Origin: SAR116 cluster bacterium AG-390-L20
Lineage (GTDB): Bacteria; Pseudomonadota; Alphaproteobacteria; Puniceispirillales; Marisalimonadaceae
DNA: 64,000 nt
Assembly (NCBI GenBank): GCA_003278095.1
Contig: QCHB01000003.1
Location: 150,146 to 214,145, forward strand
Direction: 5' to 3'
Shown: piece by piece, positions 16,063 through 24,878 of the stretch
Layout: the number at the start of each line of letters is the position of its first letter
Numbering within the stretch: the first letter of the stretch is position 1
Program-made: the position numbers and the translations under genes
The notes under the pieces: model-generated
What the model saw: the letters and a program-made list of their open reading frames with translations, nothing else
The model's database searches: none
What the model was told of the DNA's origin: nothing

Positions 16063-17046
16063 ATGATTATTGAAAAATTTTTTAATAAATGGATTATGTT
16101 TTTTCTAATACTGATACCTACCTGTGGTGTTATTTTTGATGAACCTTATTTTATAACCTTAGCTACAAAAGTTGTAATTCTTGGTATTGCGGGTATTGGT
16201 TTAAATTTAGCACTTGGTTATTGCGGTCTTATTTCTTTAGGACATGCTGCTTTTTTTGGGATTGGTGGCTACGTTACAGGAATATTATCTTTTCACGCAC
16301 TAAATGACGAGGTGTTATTTAGCTGGCCTTTGGCTGTTTCTGGTAGTTCTGAAATGCTAATTATTTGGCCAATAGCAATTTTAGTAAGTGCGCTATTTTC
16401 TTTTATAATAGGTCTACTGTCTTTAAGAACTAGTGGCGTTTATTTTATTATGATTACTTTAGCATTTGCACAGATGTTATATTTTTTTTCAATTAGTTGG
16501 CCTAATTATGGTGGTGAAGACGGCCTTTCAATATATATGAGAAATTCCTTTCCGATGGTTAACACAATGGATCCCCTAAGTTTTTATATGATTTCTTTAT
16601 TTTGGTTATTATTTTCTATTTTTATTTCATTGAGATTAATCAATTCTCCCTTTGGTATGTCTTTTCAGGCAATTAAACAAAATGAAGAGAGAGTTAAATC
16701 AGTAGGGATAGAAACATTCAAAGTAAAATTGTTAGTTTTTGTTATTTCTGGAACAATTACTGGTTTAGCTGGGTCGCTTTATACTGATTTAAACAGATTT
16801 GTGAGTCCAACTGTTCTTGATTGGCACACTTCTGGAGAAATAATGGTGTTTGTCATACTTGGCGGAATGGCTAGACTTTATGGCCCTTTAGTTGGAGCAG
16901 CTTTTTTCATTGCACTGGAGCAAACCCTTGGATCATATACAGAGAACTGGCAATTCTGGCTAGGTTTAATACTTATATTGGTAATATTATACGCACGATC
17001 AGGAATTTTAGGTTTGTTTGATAAGAAGTTAAAACATGAAAAATAA
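16063..17046 (+). CDS. livM: ABC transporter permease, LivM type
   Basis: Second permease of the branched-chain-type importer, about 327 residues. It shows the typical GLNLALGYCGLISLGHAAFFGIGGY motif and the coupling loop SPFGMSFQAIKQNEERVKSVGIETF. An upstream in-frame start at 16048 would overlap livH by 14 bases, but the ATG at 16063, one base after the livH stop, gives the usual N-terminus. The 3' end overlaps livG by 11 bases, a sign of translational coupling. Confidence 0.88.
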   Translation: MIIEKFFNKWIMFFLILIPTCGVIFDEPYFITLATKVVILGIAGIGLNLALGYCGLISLGHAAFFGIGGYVTGILSFHALNDEVLFSWPLAVSGSSEMLIIWPIAILVSALFSFIIGLLSLRTSGVYFIMITLAFAQMLYFFSISWPNYGGEDGLSIYMRNSFPMVNTMDPLSFYMISLFWLLFSIFISLRLINSPFGMSFQAIKQNEERVKSVGIETFKVKLLVFVISGTITGLAGSLYTDLNRFVSPTVLDWHTSGEIMVFVILGGMARLYGPLVGAAFFIALEQTLGSYTENWQFWLGLILILVILYARSGILGLFDKKLKHEK

Positions 17047-17785
17047 AATTTTAAATATTAAAAATTTATCAAAGTCTTATGGTGCATTTAAGGTTACAGA
17101 TGAAATAGCCATAGATTTAAATTTTGATGAAATTCATGCTTTAATTGGACCAAACGGAGCGGGAAAATCAACATTGATTAAACAGATTGTAGGAAGTGTT
17201 AAGCACGACATAGGTTCAATTGTTTTGGATCAAGAAGATATAACTGATCTCAATGATGTTGAACGAGCAAAAATAGGTATATCTAGAACTTTCCAAGTTT
17301 CATCAATTATTCCAAAATTTAGTGCTTTAGATAATATAATTTTATCACTTCTTGATAAATCCAAAGAAACATTTCAGCTATTTAAAAGCATAAGAAAAAA
17401 TAAAGGATTAGATGCGAAAGCTAAAAAGATTCTTAGGGAAATTGAGCTGTCGGATAAGAGTAATATTCTAGCCTCTGAACTTAGTCATGGTGATAGAAGA
17501 AAGCTAGAAGTTGGGTTAGCACTTGCTATGGATCCTAAGGTGTTTTTGTTCGACGAACCTATGGCTGGTCTTGATGAAAGTGGAACGAAAATGATGATAA
17601 ACTTATTTAAAAAGATTAAAACTAATTCACCTATTTTATTAATTGAACATGATATGGATGCAGTTTTTGCTCTAGCTGACAGAGTTTCTGTAATTAATTA
17701 TGGAAAAATAGTAGCCACTGGAACAGTTGACCAAATAAGATCTAATGTTCTAGTTCGTGATGTGTATTTAGGTTATGAAATTTAA
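17036..17785 (+). CDS. livG: ABC transporter ATP-binding protein, LivG type
   Basis: ATPase subunit of 249 residues. Walker A is GPNGAGKST, the signature loop is LSHGDRRKLEVG (a variant of LSGGQ close to that of LivG/UrtD proteins), Walker B is VFLFDEPMAGLDE, and the switch histidine is in LIEHDMD. It energises import with LivF. It overlaps livM by 11 bases and its last base is the first base of livF. The LSHGD variant is also found in urea-type transporters, so the ligand class cannot be fixed from this subunit. Confidence 0.9.
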   Translation: MKNKILNIKNLSKSYGAFKVTDEIAIDLNFDEIHALIGPNGAGKSTLIKQIVGSVKHDIGSIVLDQEDITDLNDVERAKIGISRTFQVSSIIPKFSALDNIILSLLDKSKETFQLFKSIRKNKGLDAKAKKILREIELSDKSNILASELSHGDRRKLEVGLALAMDPKVFLFDEPMAGLDESGTKMMINLFKKIKTNSPILLIEHDMDAVFALADRVSVINYGKIVATGTVDQIRSNVLVRDVYLGYEI

Positions 17786-18474
17786 TGGATAAACTTTTAA
17801 AAGTAAAATCACTTAAATCTTGGTATGGAGCAAGTCAGGCATTATTTGATGTTAATTTAGAAATAAATCAAGGTGAAATTGTTGCCTTGCTTGGAAGAAA
17901 TGGAATGGGGAAGTCAACCACTATTAAATCCATTTGTGGTTTAATAAATAAATATGAAGGTGAAATTAATTTTAATAAAATCTCACTTATAAGACGTCCT
18001 AGTTATAAAATTGCTCAATTAGGAATAGGTTTGGTTCCTGAGGGACGAAGGGCTTTTTCTAACTTAACCGTATTAGAAAATCTCATTGCCACAGCTGTTG
18101 ATGGAGAATGGGATTTAGATACTATTTACAATTTATTTCCAAGATTGGAAGAAAGAAAAAATCAATTGGCCTTTTCATTATCAGGAGGAGAGCAACAAAT
18201 GTTAGTAATTGGAAGGGCTTTAATGACCAATCCTAAATTATTAATTTTAGATGAAGCAACTGAAGGTTTATCTCCAACTATTAGATCAGAGATTTGGAAA
18301 GTAATAGAAGTCCTAAAAAATAAGTCAGTATCAATTTTAATAATTGATAAATCGTTAAAGCAATTATTAGGTTTAGCTGATAATTTTTATATACTTGAAA
18401 AAGGCAGGACGGTTTGGAATGGACCTTCATCTAAGCTTACAAGCAGGATTGCCCAACAATTCTTGGGCGTTTAG
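17785..18474 (+). CDS. livF: ABC transporter ATP-binding protein, LivF type
   Basis: Second ATPase subunit, 229 residues, normal for LivF. Walker A is GRNGMGKST, the signature is FSLSGGEQQMLVIGRAL, and Walker B is LLILDEATEGLSP. The segment PEGRRAFSNLTVLENL is typical of LivF. The usual switch histidine after Walker B is replaced: the strand reads ILIIDKSLK, where LivF usually has a Glu/Gln and a less conserved residue. The start shares one base with the livG stop. It is the last gene of the importer operon and meets a convergent minus-strand gene one base after its stop. Confidence 0.9.
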   Translation: MDKLLKVKSLKSWYGASQALFDVNLEINQGEIVALLGRNGMGKSTTIKSICGLINKYEGEINFNKISLIRRPSYKIAQLGIGLVPEGRRAFSNLTVLENLIATAVDGEWDLDTIYNLFPRLEERKNQLAFSLSGGEQQMLVIGRALMTNPKLLILDEATEGLSPTIRSEIWKVIEVLKNKSVSILIIDKSLKQLLGLADNFYILEKGRTVWNGPSSKLTSRIAQQFLGV

Positions 18475-18777
18475 CTAAATATAATTTTGAAAATCTTCAG
18501 AAAGATTGATCTCACCTTCTCCACCAACAGCCGATACGATAGCTCCCATTTCATTTAACTCTTGACTAACTTTTTGCCAATTTTTTCTTCCTTTTTCAAA
18601 ATGAGATTTTGAAATCCAATATTTAACATTTAAAAAATTAGTATCAGAGATATCAATAACTGTTTCTTTAATAAGCCCAACTTTCATCTGTTCAATTACG
18701 ACTTGTTTAAATAATAATTTTAAGGCTTTTTTTGCAGCTTGGTTTGGACATTTTATTGTGACGACACGCAAATACAT
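18475..18777 (-). CDS. Small protein, possible dimeric alpha/beta-barrel (ABM-like)
   Basis: Protein of 100 residues I cannot assign with confidence. The strand-helix pattern (LRVVTIKCP, then a helix KKALKLLFKQVVIEQM, then strands LIKETVIDISDTNFLNVKYW and a second helix) fits the dimeric ferredoxin-like fold of antibiotic-biosynthesis-monooxygenase-like proteins. No catalytic residues can be named. It lies 69 bases downstream of the aminotransferase gene on the same strand, and a similar-sized protein lies upstream of that gene, so the three may act together. Confidence 0.55.
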   Translation of the reverse strand: MYLRVVTIKCPNQAAKKALKLLFKQVVIEQMKVGLIKETVIDISDTNFLNVKYWISKSHFEKGRKNWQKVSQELNEMGAIVSAVGGEGEINLSEDFQNYI

Positions 18778-18846
18778 ATGTATTATTTCTCATAAAAATT
18801 AAGATATATGTTTAATTAATTATATAAATTTTAATTATAATCAAGT

Positions 18847-20175
18847 TTAATTGCAGATGCTTTCAATAGTAGTTTTTAATTTTTGAGAAATTTCATTCAT
18901 TTCATTTTCATTAATTATAAATGGTGGTGCAATTAAAATATGGTCGCCCACAGTCCCATCTACAGTTCCCTGCATTGGATAACATATTAGACCCAAATCA
19001 AGAGCCTTTTTTTTAATTTTACCTGCAATATTTAAGTTGTTAGCAAAAGGCTCTTTAGTATCTCTGTTTTGGACTAATTCAATACCTTTAAATAAACCTC
19101 TACCTCTTATATCTCCTATATACTGATTTTGACCAAGCGTGATTTCAAGGTTTCTCTGTAAATATTTTCCCTTTTTTCTAACCTGTTCAGGAAAATTTTC
19201 TTTTACTAATTTATTTACTACAGCCAAGGACGCGGCGCATGCAATGGGATGACCAAGGTAGGTATGTCCATGTTGAAAAAAACCACTTCCGCGGTTTATA
19301 GCGTCATTAATAAAATTTTGACACATCATAGCAGCTATAGGTTGATATCCAGCTCCTAAACCTTTGGCAATAGTTATTATATCAGGAACAATTTTTTCTT
19401 CATCACACGCAAAGAGTGGCCCAGTTCTTCCCATACCGCACATGACTTCATCCAAAATTAATAAAACATCATAATTAGTACAAATTTCTCTTATTCGCTC
19501 AAAATATCCTTTAACAGGTGTTAAGGCACCAGATGTTGCACCAACAACTGTTTCTGCAATAAACGCCATAACATTGTCTGGACCTAATCGAATTATTTCG
19601 TCTTCTAATTCGTTAGCCACTCTTAAACCATATTGAATTTCACTTTCGTTTGCATCCTGAAATCTATATTTATAACAAGGTGAAATCAAACTAGTTTCTA
19701 TGAGTAAATCTTCAAATAAAGATCTTCTTTGTACATTACCTCCAACTGCTAACGCTCCTAATGTATTACCATGATAACTCTGTTTTCTTGAGATAACTTT
19801 GTGTTTTTTTGGTTTCCCAATTTCATTAAAATATTGCTTTGCTAATTTTAGTGAAGCTTCAATAGCTTCTGATCCACTTGAAACAAAATAAACTTTGTCT
19901 AATCCTGTTGGTGAATTTGTTGATAATAATTTTGCAAGTTCTTCTGCGGGTTCATTAGTAAAAAAAGATGTGTGGGCAAAGGCCAATTTCTCAGCTTGCT
20001 TAATTATTGCATCATTGATTGTTTGGTCTGAATGACCTAAGCATGAAACGGCTGCTCCACATGAGCCATCAAGATATTTTTTACCGTTTTTGTCAATAAT
20101 ATAGCACCCATCACCGTAAGCGGCGATTGGGAGTTCATAGCTAGTATGTCGAGGTAAAATATTGCTGTTTTCCAT
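18847..20175 (-). CDS. Class III aminotransferase (PLP-dependent)
   Basis: PLP enzyme of 442 residues of the omega/class III aminotransferase family. The PLP lysine is in DIITIAKGLGAGYQPI, the aspartate contacting the pyridine nitrogen is in LLILDEVMCGMGRTG, and the phosphate-binding SGSEAIEASLKLAK segment is present near residue 105. The family includes beta-alanine, taurine, 4-aminobutyrate and diamine transaminases, and the substrate is not decided by what I can see. Small ABM-like genes lie 15 bases upstream (20191-20496) and 69 bases downstream (18475-18777) on the same strand. The nearby amino-acid-type ABC importer could supply its amine substrate. Confidence 0.88.
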   Translation of the reverse strand: MENSNILPRHTSYELPIAAYGDGCYIIDKNGKKYLDGSCGAAVSCLGHSDQTINDAIIKQAEKLAFAHTSFFTNEPAEELAKLLSTNSPTGLDKVYFVSSGSEAIEASLKLAKQYFNEIGKPKKHKVISRKQSYHGNTLGALAVGGNVQRRSLFEDLLIETSLISPCYKYRFQDANESEIQYGLRVANELEDEIIRLGPDNVMAFIAETVVGATSGALTPVKGYFERIREICTNYDVLLILDEVMCGMGRTGPLFACDEEKIVPDIITIAKGLGAGYQPIAAMMCQNFINDAINRGSGFFQHGHTYLGHPIACAASLAVVNKLVKENFPEQVRKKGKYLQRNLEITLGQNQYIGDIRGRGLFKGIELVQNRDTKEPFANNLNIAGKIKKKALDLGLICYPMQGTVDGTVGDHILIAPPFIINENEMNEISQKLKTTIESICN

Positions 20176-20190
20176 ATTTATTAATTTTAA

Positions 20191-20496
20191 TTAAAATGAA
20201 GTTTCACCAAAATCTTGAGTAACTGCACCAACAAAGTGTACTGTTTTGGGAGCCAGCGTCTTAACGTATTTTGCTATATTTTCTTCAATTAACTTTTCAA
20301 TTTTTTTCATAGAGTCATTGTCTGGAAATTCCCATAAAACTACGCTCACATTAGGTGTTTGAGGATTTTTCATAGCTCTAAATCGAACACCTTTAACTTC
20401 TTGAAGTAAGTTAGGCCATCTTGTTTCTAGTATGGATTCAAATAATTCACAATCTTCAGTAGATGGAAAGGTTCTTACAAAGATTTTAATTAACAT
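20191..20496 (-). CDS. Small protein, probable dimeric alpha/beta-barrel (ABM-like)
   Basis: Protein of 101 residues with the strand-helix-strand pattern of dimeric ferredoxin-like proteins: LIKIFVRTFPS, helix DCELFESILETRWPNLL, strand VKGVRFRAMK, strand VSVVLWEF, helix NDSMKKIEKLIEENIAKYV. The function is unknown; such folds act as monooxygenases, decarboxylases, chlorite-dismutase-like proteins or binding proteins. It starts the minus-strand unit that continues into the aminotransferase and is divergent from nrtS. Confidence 0.6.
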   Translation of the reverse strand: MLIKIFVRTFPSTEDCELFESILETRWPNLLQEVKGVRFRAMKNPQTPNVSVVLWEFPDNDSMKKIEKLIEENIAKYVKTLAPKTVHFVGAVTQDFGETSF

Positions 20497-20598
20497 TCTT
20501 ACCTCAATATATTAATTTTATTTAAATTATTACATATTTTAGTTTTGTATATTATGTTGATTTTTGCAAATAGTTAAATTTTTTAATGGATTAAATTA

Positions 20599-20823
20599 AT
20601 GATTGAAATAGTAACAAGAACAGATGTGCTTTTGAGGGCTTTAAAAATGGCATCTATAGTTGGGATAGTCTTAGCTATAATTAATCATGGGGATCATATA
20701 TTTTTCGGCACGATGACTGTTACAAATTGGATAAAAGTTATAATAACATTTTGTGTTCCTTTTTGTGTGTCAACAATTTCGTCAGTACTTGCAATTAGAA
20801 GAGAACAAAATATTTCCCATTAA
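20599..20823 (+). CDS. nrtS: NrtS-like small membrane protein
   Basis: Protein of 74 residues with two hydrophobic helices. The order LLRALKMASIVGIVLAIINHGD, then WIKVIITFCVPFCVSTISSVLAIR, matches the short NrtS family, which has been described as a nitrate/nitrite transporter in cyanobacteria and other bacteria. The match is from memory of the family pattern (INxGD and VPxxVSxxSxV). The next gene overlaps its end in another frame. No nitrate reductase is seen in the window, so the physiological role is uncertain. Confidence 0.65.
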   Translation: MIEIVTRTDVLLRALKMASIVGIVLAIINHGDHIFFGTMTVTNWIKVIITFCVPFCVSTISSVLAIRREQNISH

Positions 20824-21622
20824 AATAAAACTAAAGATAATTAGATACTTAAAAATTTATTTTAAAGTTTTTAGTCTTAGTATTATTTTTATTAACTTTT
20901 CAGCTTTCGCATCGCAAGAAAATTATTTTTATGAAATTCAATTTGGCAATTTAATTGTTGGGCAAGCAGAAATTTCTATTAACTCAAGTAATAAAAAAAT
21001 TGAACTGAATTCTAAATCTAAAACCGCTGGTTTTTTAAATGTTTTTTACGAATATGTAGGTGAGTTAAATTCATCTTCAATAAAAAAAGCTAATACTTGG
21101 ATACCAAATAAATTTTTAGCTAATGGTGTTTTTAATAATAAGGCGCGCTCCTCTGACTTGGAATGGGGAGTAAATAATTCAGTAAATTATAAAAATATCC
21201 CTATTATAAATTTAAAAAAATTTCATCCTATAGATAGAGAAAGTCTAATTAACGTAATAGACCCCGTAACAGCCTTTTTAAACGTAATTGAAAGAATAAG
21301 ATTTGAGAATAAATGTGATACAAGCTTTAAAATCTTTGATGGTAGACGAAGGTATGATCTTAAAACAAAAACTTTAGGAAATAGCTTTATTGAAAATGAT
21401 AGGCCTAAATCTTATAGAGGAGACGTTTTGATTTGTGGCTTAAAGATTACGCCTTTGGGAGGTCATAGGTTGAAAACTAAATGGAAACCAATAGACGATA
21501 AATTTACTGATTTCAAACTTTTTTTTGGAAGAACTGTCTTTGGACGAATTTTACCAGTAAGAATGAATTTAGAAAGATGGTTTGGAACTATAACTGTTCG
21601 CCTACTCGAAAAGCGTTCCTAA
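20753..21622 (+). CDS. DUF3108 domain protein with signal peptide
   Basis: Exported protein of unknown function resembling the DUF3108 family of Gram-negative envelope proteins. After a basic stretch there is a hydrophobic signal (IYFKVFSLSIIFINFSAFA) and then the beta-rich opening FYEIQFGNLIVGQAEISI and KTAGFLNVFYEYVGEL typical of the family; the C-terminal part contains RFPV-like LPVRMNLERWFGTITVRL. The start is unclear: only GTG at 20753 and 20765 and TTG at 20789 are in frame before the signal, and all lie inside nrtS, so the true start is one of these or a rare ATT/ATA near 20820-20845. Overlap suggests translational coupling to nrtS. Confidence 0.75.
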   Translation: MFLFVCQQFRQYLQLEENKIFPIKIKLKIIRYLKIYFKVFSLSIIFINFSAFASQENYFYEIQFGNLIVGQAEISINSSNKKIELNSKSKTAGFLNVFYEYVGELNSSSIKKANTWIPNKFLANGVFNNKARSSDLEWGVNNSVNYKNIPIINLKKFHPIDRESLINVIDPVTAFLNVIERIRFENKCDTSFKIFDGRRRYDLKTKTLGNSFIENDRPKSYRGDVLICGLKITPLGGHRLKTKWKPIDDKFTDFKLFFGRTVFGRILPVRMNLERWFGTITVRLLEKRS

Positions 21623-21626
21623 TCCT

Positions 21627-22478
21627 ATGAAATTAGGATTAATAGGACATAACATAGCAACATCTCAAGCTCCTGATATTCACAAACGTTTAGGAGATTT
21701 ATTTGGAGTTTCTGTTAGCTATGAGTTGTTTGACTTAAAATCAATAAAAGAAAGCAATCTCCCTGACTTATTAAAAGAGTTAAAAATGAGTGGCTTTAGT
21801 GGAGTAAATATTACTTTTCCTTTCAAAGAAAAAGTAATTAAATTTGCAGATAAAGTTTACGAAAGTGCCTTTAATGTAAAATCAGCTAATACATTAATTT
21901 TCCAAAAAAATATTGTTGCTTATAATACAGATTATTCTGGTTTTATAAAAAGTTATGATTTTCATTTTAAAAAAAAGAAACCAGGAAAAGTTCTTATTAT
22001 TGGAGTTGGTGGGGTCGGAAGAGCTATCTCCTTTGCATTATCCTCACTAGGAGTTTTAGAACTTCATATATTAGATACTGACAATCTAAAAGGAGAGCAA
22101 CTACTCAGAGAATTAAAAGAACTAAAAATAAATTGTAAATTACTTAATCATAAAAAATTAGAGAGTGTTATATCAAGTTTCGATGGAATAATAAATTGTA
22201 CTCCTTTGGGTCATTATGATTTTCCAGGTTGTTCATTAGGCAATTTAGAAATAAAAAAATATCAATGGCTATACGATGTTGTGTATACGCCAGCAAAAAC
22301 TATTTTTCTTAAGAAAGGTGAACTTGTAGGATCTAAATTAATTTCAGGGATAGACCTTTTTATTTTTCAAGCTTTAGACGCATTCTTATTATTTTCAAAT
22401 AACAGATTTGATCAAAAAGACATCTTGCAACATACTCATTATTTAAGAGATCATTACTTTAATAGACTATATAAATAA
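21627..22478 (+). CDS. aroE: Shikimate dehydrogenase family protein
   Basis: NADP-type shikimate/quinate dehydrogenase of 283 residues. The catalytic lysine is Lys67 in NITFPFKEKV, the partner aspartate is Asp102 in YNTDYSGF, and the nucleotide loop is GVGGVGRAI. The shikimate-binding serines lie in GHNIATSQAP, which differs from the common G.PI.HS.SP of biosynthetic AroE and resembles secondary paralogues (SDH-like/RifI-type). It may therefore serve shikimate synthesis or act on quinate or another ring acid. It follows the DUF3108 gene by four bases and is convergent with a CoA-transferase gene. Confidence 0.75.
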   Translation: MKLGLIGHNIATSQAPDIHKRLGDLFGVSVSYELFDLKSIKESNLPDLLKELKMSGFSGVNITFPFKEKVIKFADKVYESAFNVKSANTLIFQKNIVAYNTDYSGFIKSYDFHFKKKKPGKVLIIGVGGVGRAISFALSSLGVLELHILDTDNLKGEQLLRELKELKINCKLLNHKKLESVISSFDGIINCTPLGHYDFPGCSLGNLEIKKYQWLYDVVYTPAKTIFLKKGELVGSKLISGIDLFIFQALDAFLLFSNNRFDQKDILQHTHYLRDHYFNRLYK

Positions 22479-22481
22479 GAA

Positions 22482-23690
22482 TTATTTTTTTTCAAATATT
22501 ATCTGATTTGATAACATGTCTAGTATTTCTTCTTCACTATATCCTGCATCTTTCAAAATTTCCCTTGTATTTTGACCAATTAAAGGAGGTTTGTGTTTAA
22601 CCCCAACGGATTTAGATCTACTAAACTTTATAGGTGATGAAACACCTTTATAATCTTCTTTACTAATCGTCATATTTCTTTCTAATGTTTGAGGATGATT
22701 TAGGGCCTCCTCAATATTTCTTACAGGCCCTGCTGGAACACCAGCAGATAATAGCTTTTCAGAAAATTCGACACCATCTACATCCTTTAAGGCATCTTCT
22801 AAATATTTAGTTAAGTCTTCTCTATTATTAACTCTATCGCCGTTTGTAAGAAATCTTTCATCTGTTATGAGGTGATCTATTTTGAGAGCTTTGCATAATC
22901 TGGCAAATCCTGCGTCATTGCCTATCCCCATAAAAATTTCATTAGTTGCAGTTTTAAATTTATCGTAAGGTGCAATATTTGGATGAGCATTACCTGTAGC
23001 TTTACCAGGTTTTTTGGACAAAAAATAATTTCCTGTATGAGGATGCATTAATGCTAGTGCGGAATCATAAAGAGACATATCGATAAATTGACCTAGTCCT
23101 GATTTGTGTCTCTCTTGGAGCGCCATTAATATTCCAATCGTAGCGTATAACCCTGTACCCATATCAACTACTGGCGCACCGACCCTTACATCTCCTCCAT
23201 TTGGATGTCCATTGATAGACATCATTCCAGTCATAGCTTGAACAATTGCATCGTATCCAGGAGCTCCTCCTAAAGGTCCTTCAGCTCCAAAACCAGATAT
23301 TCGGCAATGAATTAACTTAGGAAATTTGTCTTTTAAAACTTCTTCATAACCAAGATTCCATTTTTCCATTGTGCCAGTTTTAAAATTTTCAATAACAACA
23401 TCTGAAGTTTTAAGAATTTCTAGAATTATATTTCTACCTTCTTGTTTTGTTAAATCAACAGCAACAGACTTTTTATTTCTATTTACATTTATAAAATATG
23501 AAGCCATATCATTTATAAATGGAGGCCCCCAACCTCTTACCTCATCACCAATTTTTGATTCAATTTTTATTACTTCCGCGCCATGGTCTGCAAGTATTTG
23601 AGTTGCGTATGGACCCCCAAGAACTCTTGTAAGGTCTAAAACTTTTATGCCATCTAAAGCAGAAACGAGAATATTGTTTTGATTTGTCAT
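22482..23690 (-). CDS. CaiB/BaiF family III CoA-transferase
   Basis: Family III CoA-transferase of 402 residues, the last gene of the long minus-strand acyl-CoA operon. The N-terminus IKVLDLTRVLGGPYATQILADHGAEVIKIES and the segment NRNKKSVAVDLTK are characteristic; the catalytic aspartate should be in APVVDMGTGLYAT near residue 173. It follows an acyl-CoA dehydrogenase gene by 16 bases. Together they suggest activation and oxidation of a further acid, perhaps a branched or dicarboxylic one feeding the leucine pathway. Its relation to the transferase at 3936-5111 is distant but clear. Confidence 0.88.
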   Translation of the reverse strand: MTNQNNILVSALDGIKVLDLTRVLGGPYATQILADHGAEVIKIESKIGDEVRGWGPPFINDMASYFINVNRNKKSVAVDLTKQEGRNIILEILKTSDVVIENFKTGTMEKWNLGYEEVLKDKFPKLIHCRISGFGAEGPLGGAPGYDAIVQAMTGMMSINGHPNGGDVRVGAPVVDMGTGLYATIGILMALQERHKSGLGQFIDMSLYDSALALMHPHTGNYFLSKKPGKATGNAHPNIAPYDKFKTATNEIFMGIGNDAGFARLCKALKIDHLITDERFLTNGDRVNNREDLTKYLEDALKDVDGVEFSEKLLSAGVPAGPVRNIEEALNHPQTLERNMTISKEDYKGVSSPIKFSRSKSVGVKHKPPLIGQNTREILKDAGYSEEEILDMLSNQIIFEKK

Positions 23691-23706
23691 TTATTCACTT
23701 TTTTAT

Positions 23707-24873
23707 TTAATATGATTTTGGTAATCCGAGCACACGTTCTGAAATATAGTTCAAAATCATTTGAGCGCTTACAGGAGCTAATTTTGGAATTAAAGATTCT
23801 CTTAATAATCTTTCCACATGATATTCTTTTGCATAACCCATTCCTCCAAGAGTGATCACTGCTTGAGTGGCGGCCTTAAAACCAGCTTCAGCTGCAAAGA
23901 ATTTTGCAGCATTTGCCATTCCGCCTGAATTTTGTCCATTATCGTATTGGTGTGCAGCTTTTGCAATAAGTAGTTCTGCTGCTTCTAACTCAATCCAGTT
24001 TTCTGCTAATGGATGTTGAATACTTTGATTTTTGCCAATAGGTCTGTCAAAGACAATTCTGTCACTTGCATATTTTACAGCTCTTGATAAAGCATTTTTT
24101 CCTATACCTAATGCCTCAGCAGCAATTAATATTCTTTCTGGATTAAGACTATCAAGTATATATTTAAACCCTTTGCCTTCTTCACCTATTCTATCAAAAT
24201 CAGGGACCTCTAGATTATCAATAAATATTTGGTTACTATCTACGGCTGCTCGGCCCATTTTTGAGATTTCTTTAACCTCAATTTTTCTTCTATCTAATTC
24301 AGTATAAAATAAAGTCAGACCATCAGTGTTCTTTTTGCATTCCTCAACGGGAATAGTTCGTGCCAATAAGAGGATTTTATCAGCAATTTTAGCTGTTGAT
24401 GTCCAAATCTTTTGTCCATTAACCAGATATCCCTCATTAATTTTTTTTGCAAATGTTTTTAATTTGCCTGTGTCCAATCCAGCGTCTGGTTCGGTTACTC
24501 CAAAACAAGTTTTTTCTTTTCCTGAAATCAAAGGAGGCAGCCATTTCTCTTTTTGCTTATTATTACCATAGACTACAATTGGATGTGGCCCAAAAATGTT
24601 TATATGTATAGAAGAGGCCGCTGCCATGCCACCACCAGTTTCAGAAACTTTTTGCATAAAAATAGATGCATCACTTACACCTAACGCAGTACCACCAAAC
24701 TGCTTGGGCATACATATACCTAACCATCCTCCACTAGCTATCTCTTCATAAAATTTATGAGGAAATTTATTTTCTTTATCACATTGAAGCCAGTAATCAT
24801 CATCAAAGTTTTTCATAATATTTTGAACTGAATCAATAATTGATAACTGTGTTTGGTTTAGATTAAAGGACAT
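23707..24873 (-). CDS. Acyl-CoA dehydrogenase family protein
   Basis: FAD-dependent acyl-CoA dehydrogenase of 388 residues. The FAD/substrate segment CFGVTEPDAGLDTGKLKT and WTSTAKIADKILLLART are typical, and the C-terminal VITLGGMGYAKEYHVERLLRES matches the FAD-binding ending of the family. The second acyl-CoA dehydrogenase in the operon, it differs from the isovaleryl-CoA enzyme at 30771-31937. The exact position of the catalytic glutamate cannot be fixed without alignment. Position between the AhpD-like gene and a CoA-transferase suggests an acid entering through CoA transfer. Confidence 0.87.
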   Translation of the reverse strand: MSFNLNQTQLSIIDSVQNIMKNFDDDYWLQCDKENKFPHKFYEEIASGGWLGICMPKQFGGTALGVSDASIFMQKVSETGGGMAAASSIHINIFGPHPIVVYGNNKQKEKWLPPLISGKEKTCFGVTEPDAGLDTGKLKTFAKKINEGYLVNGQKIWTSTAKIADKILLLARTIPVEECKKNTDGLTLFYTELDRRKIEVKEISKMGRAAVDSNQIFIDNLEVPDFDRIGEEGKGFKYILDSLNPERILIAAEALGIGKNALSRAVKYASDRIVFDRPIGKNQSIQHPLAENWIELEAAELLIAKAAHQYDNGQNSGGMANAAKFFAAEAGFKAATQAVITLGGMGYAKEYHVERLLRESLIPKLAPVSAQMILNYISERVLGLPKSY

Positions 24874-24878
24874 AAAAT

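Noticed and set aside
18451..18468. GCCCAA/TTGGGC hairpin at the end of livF
   Set aside because: The 6-bp stem lies inside the coding region and is followed by GTTTAG, too weak for a terminator; it may be chance.
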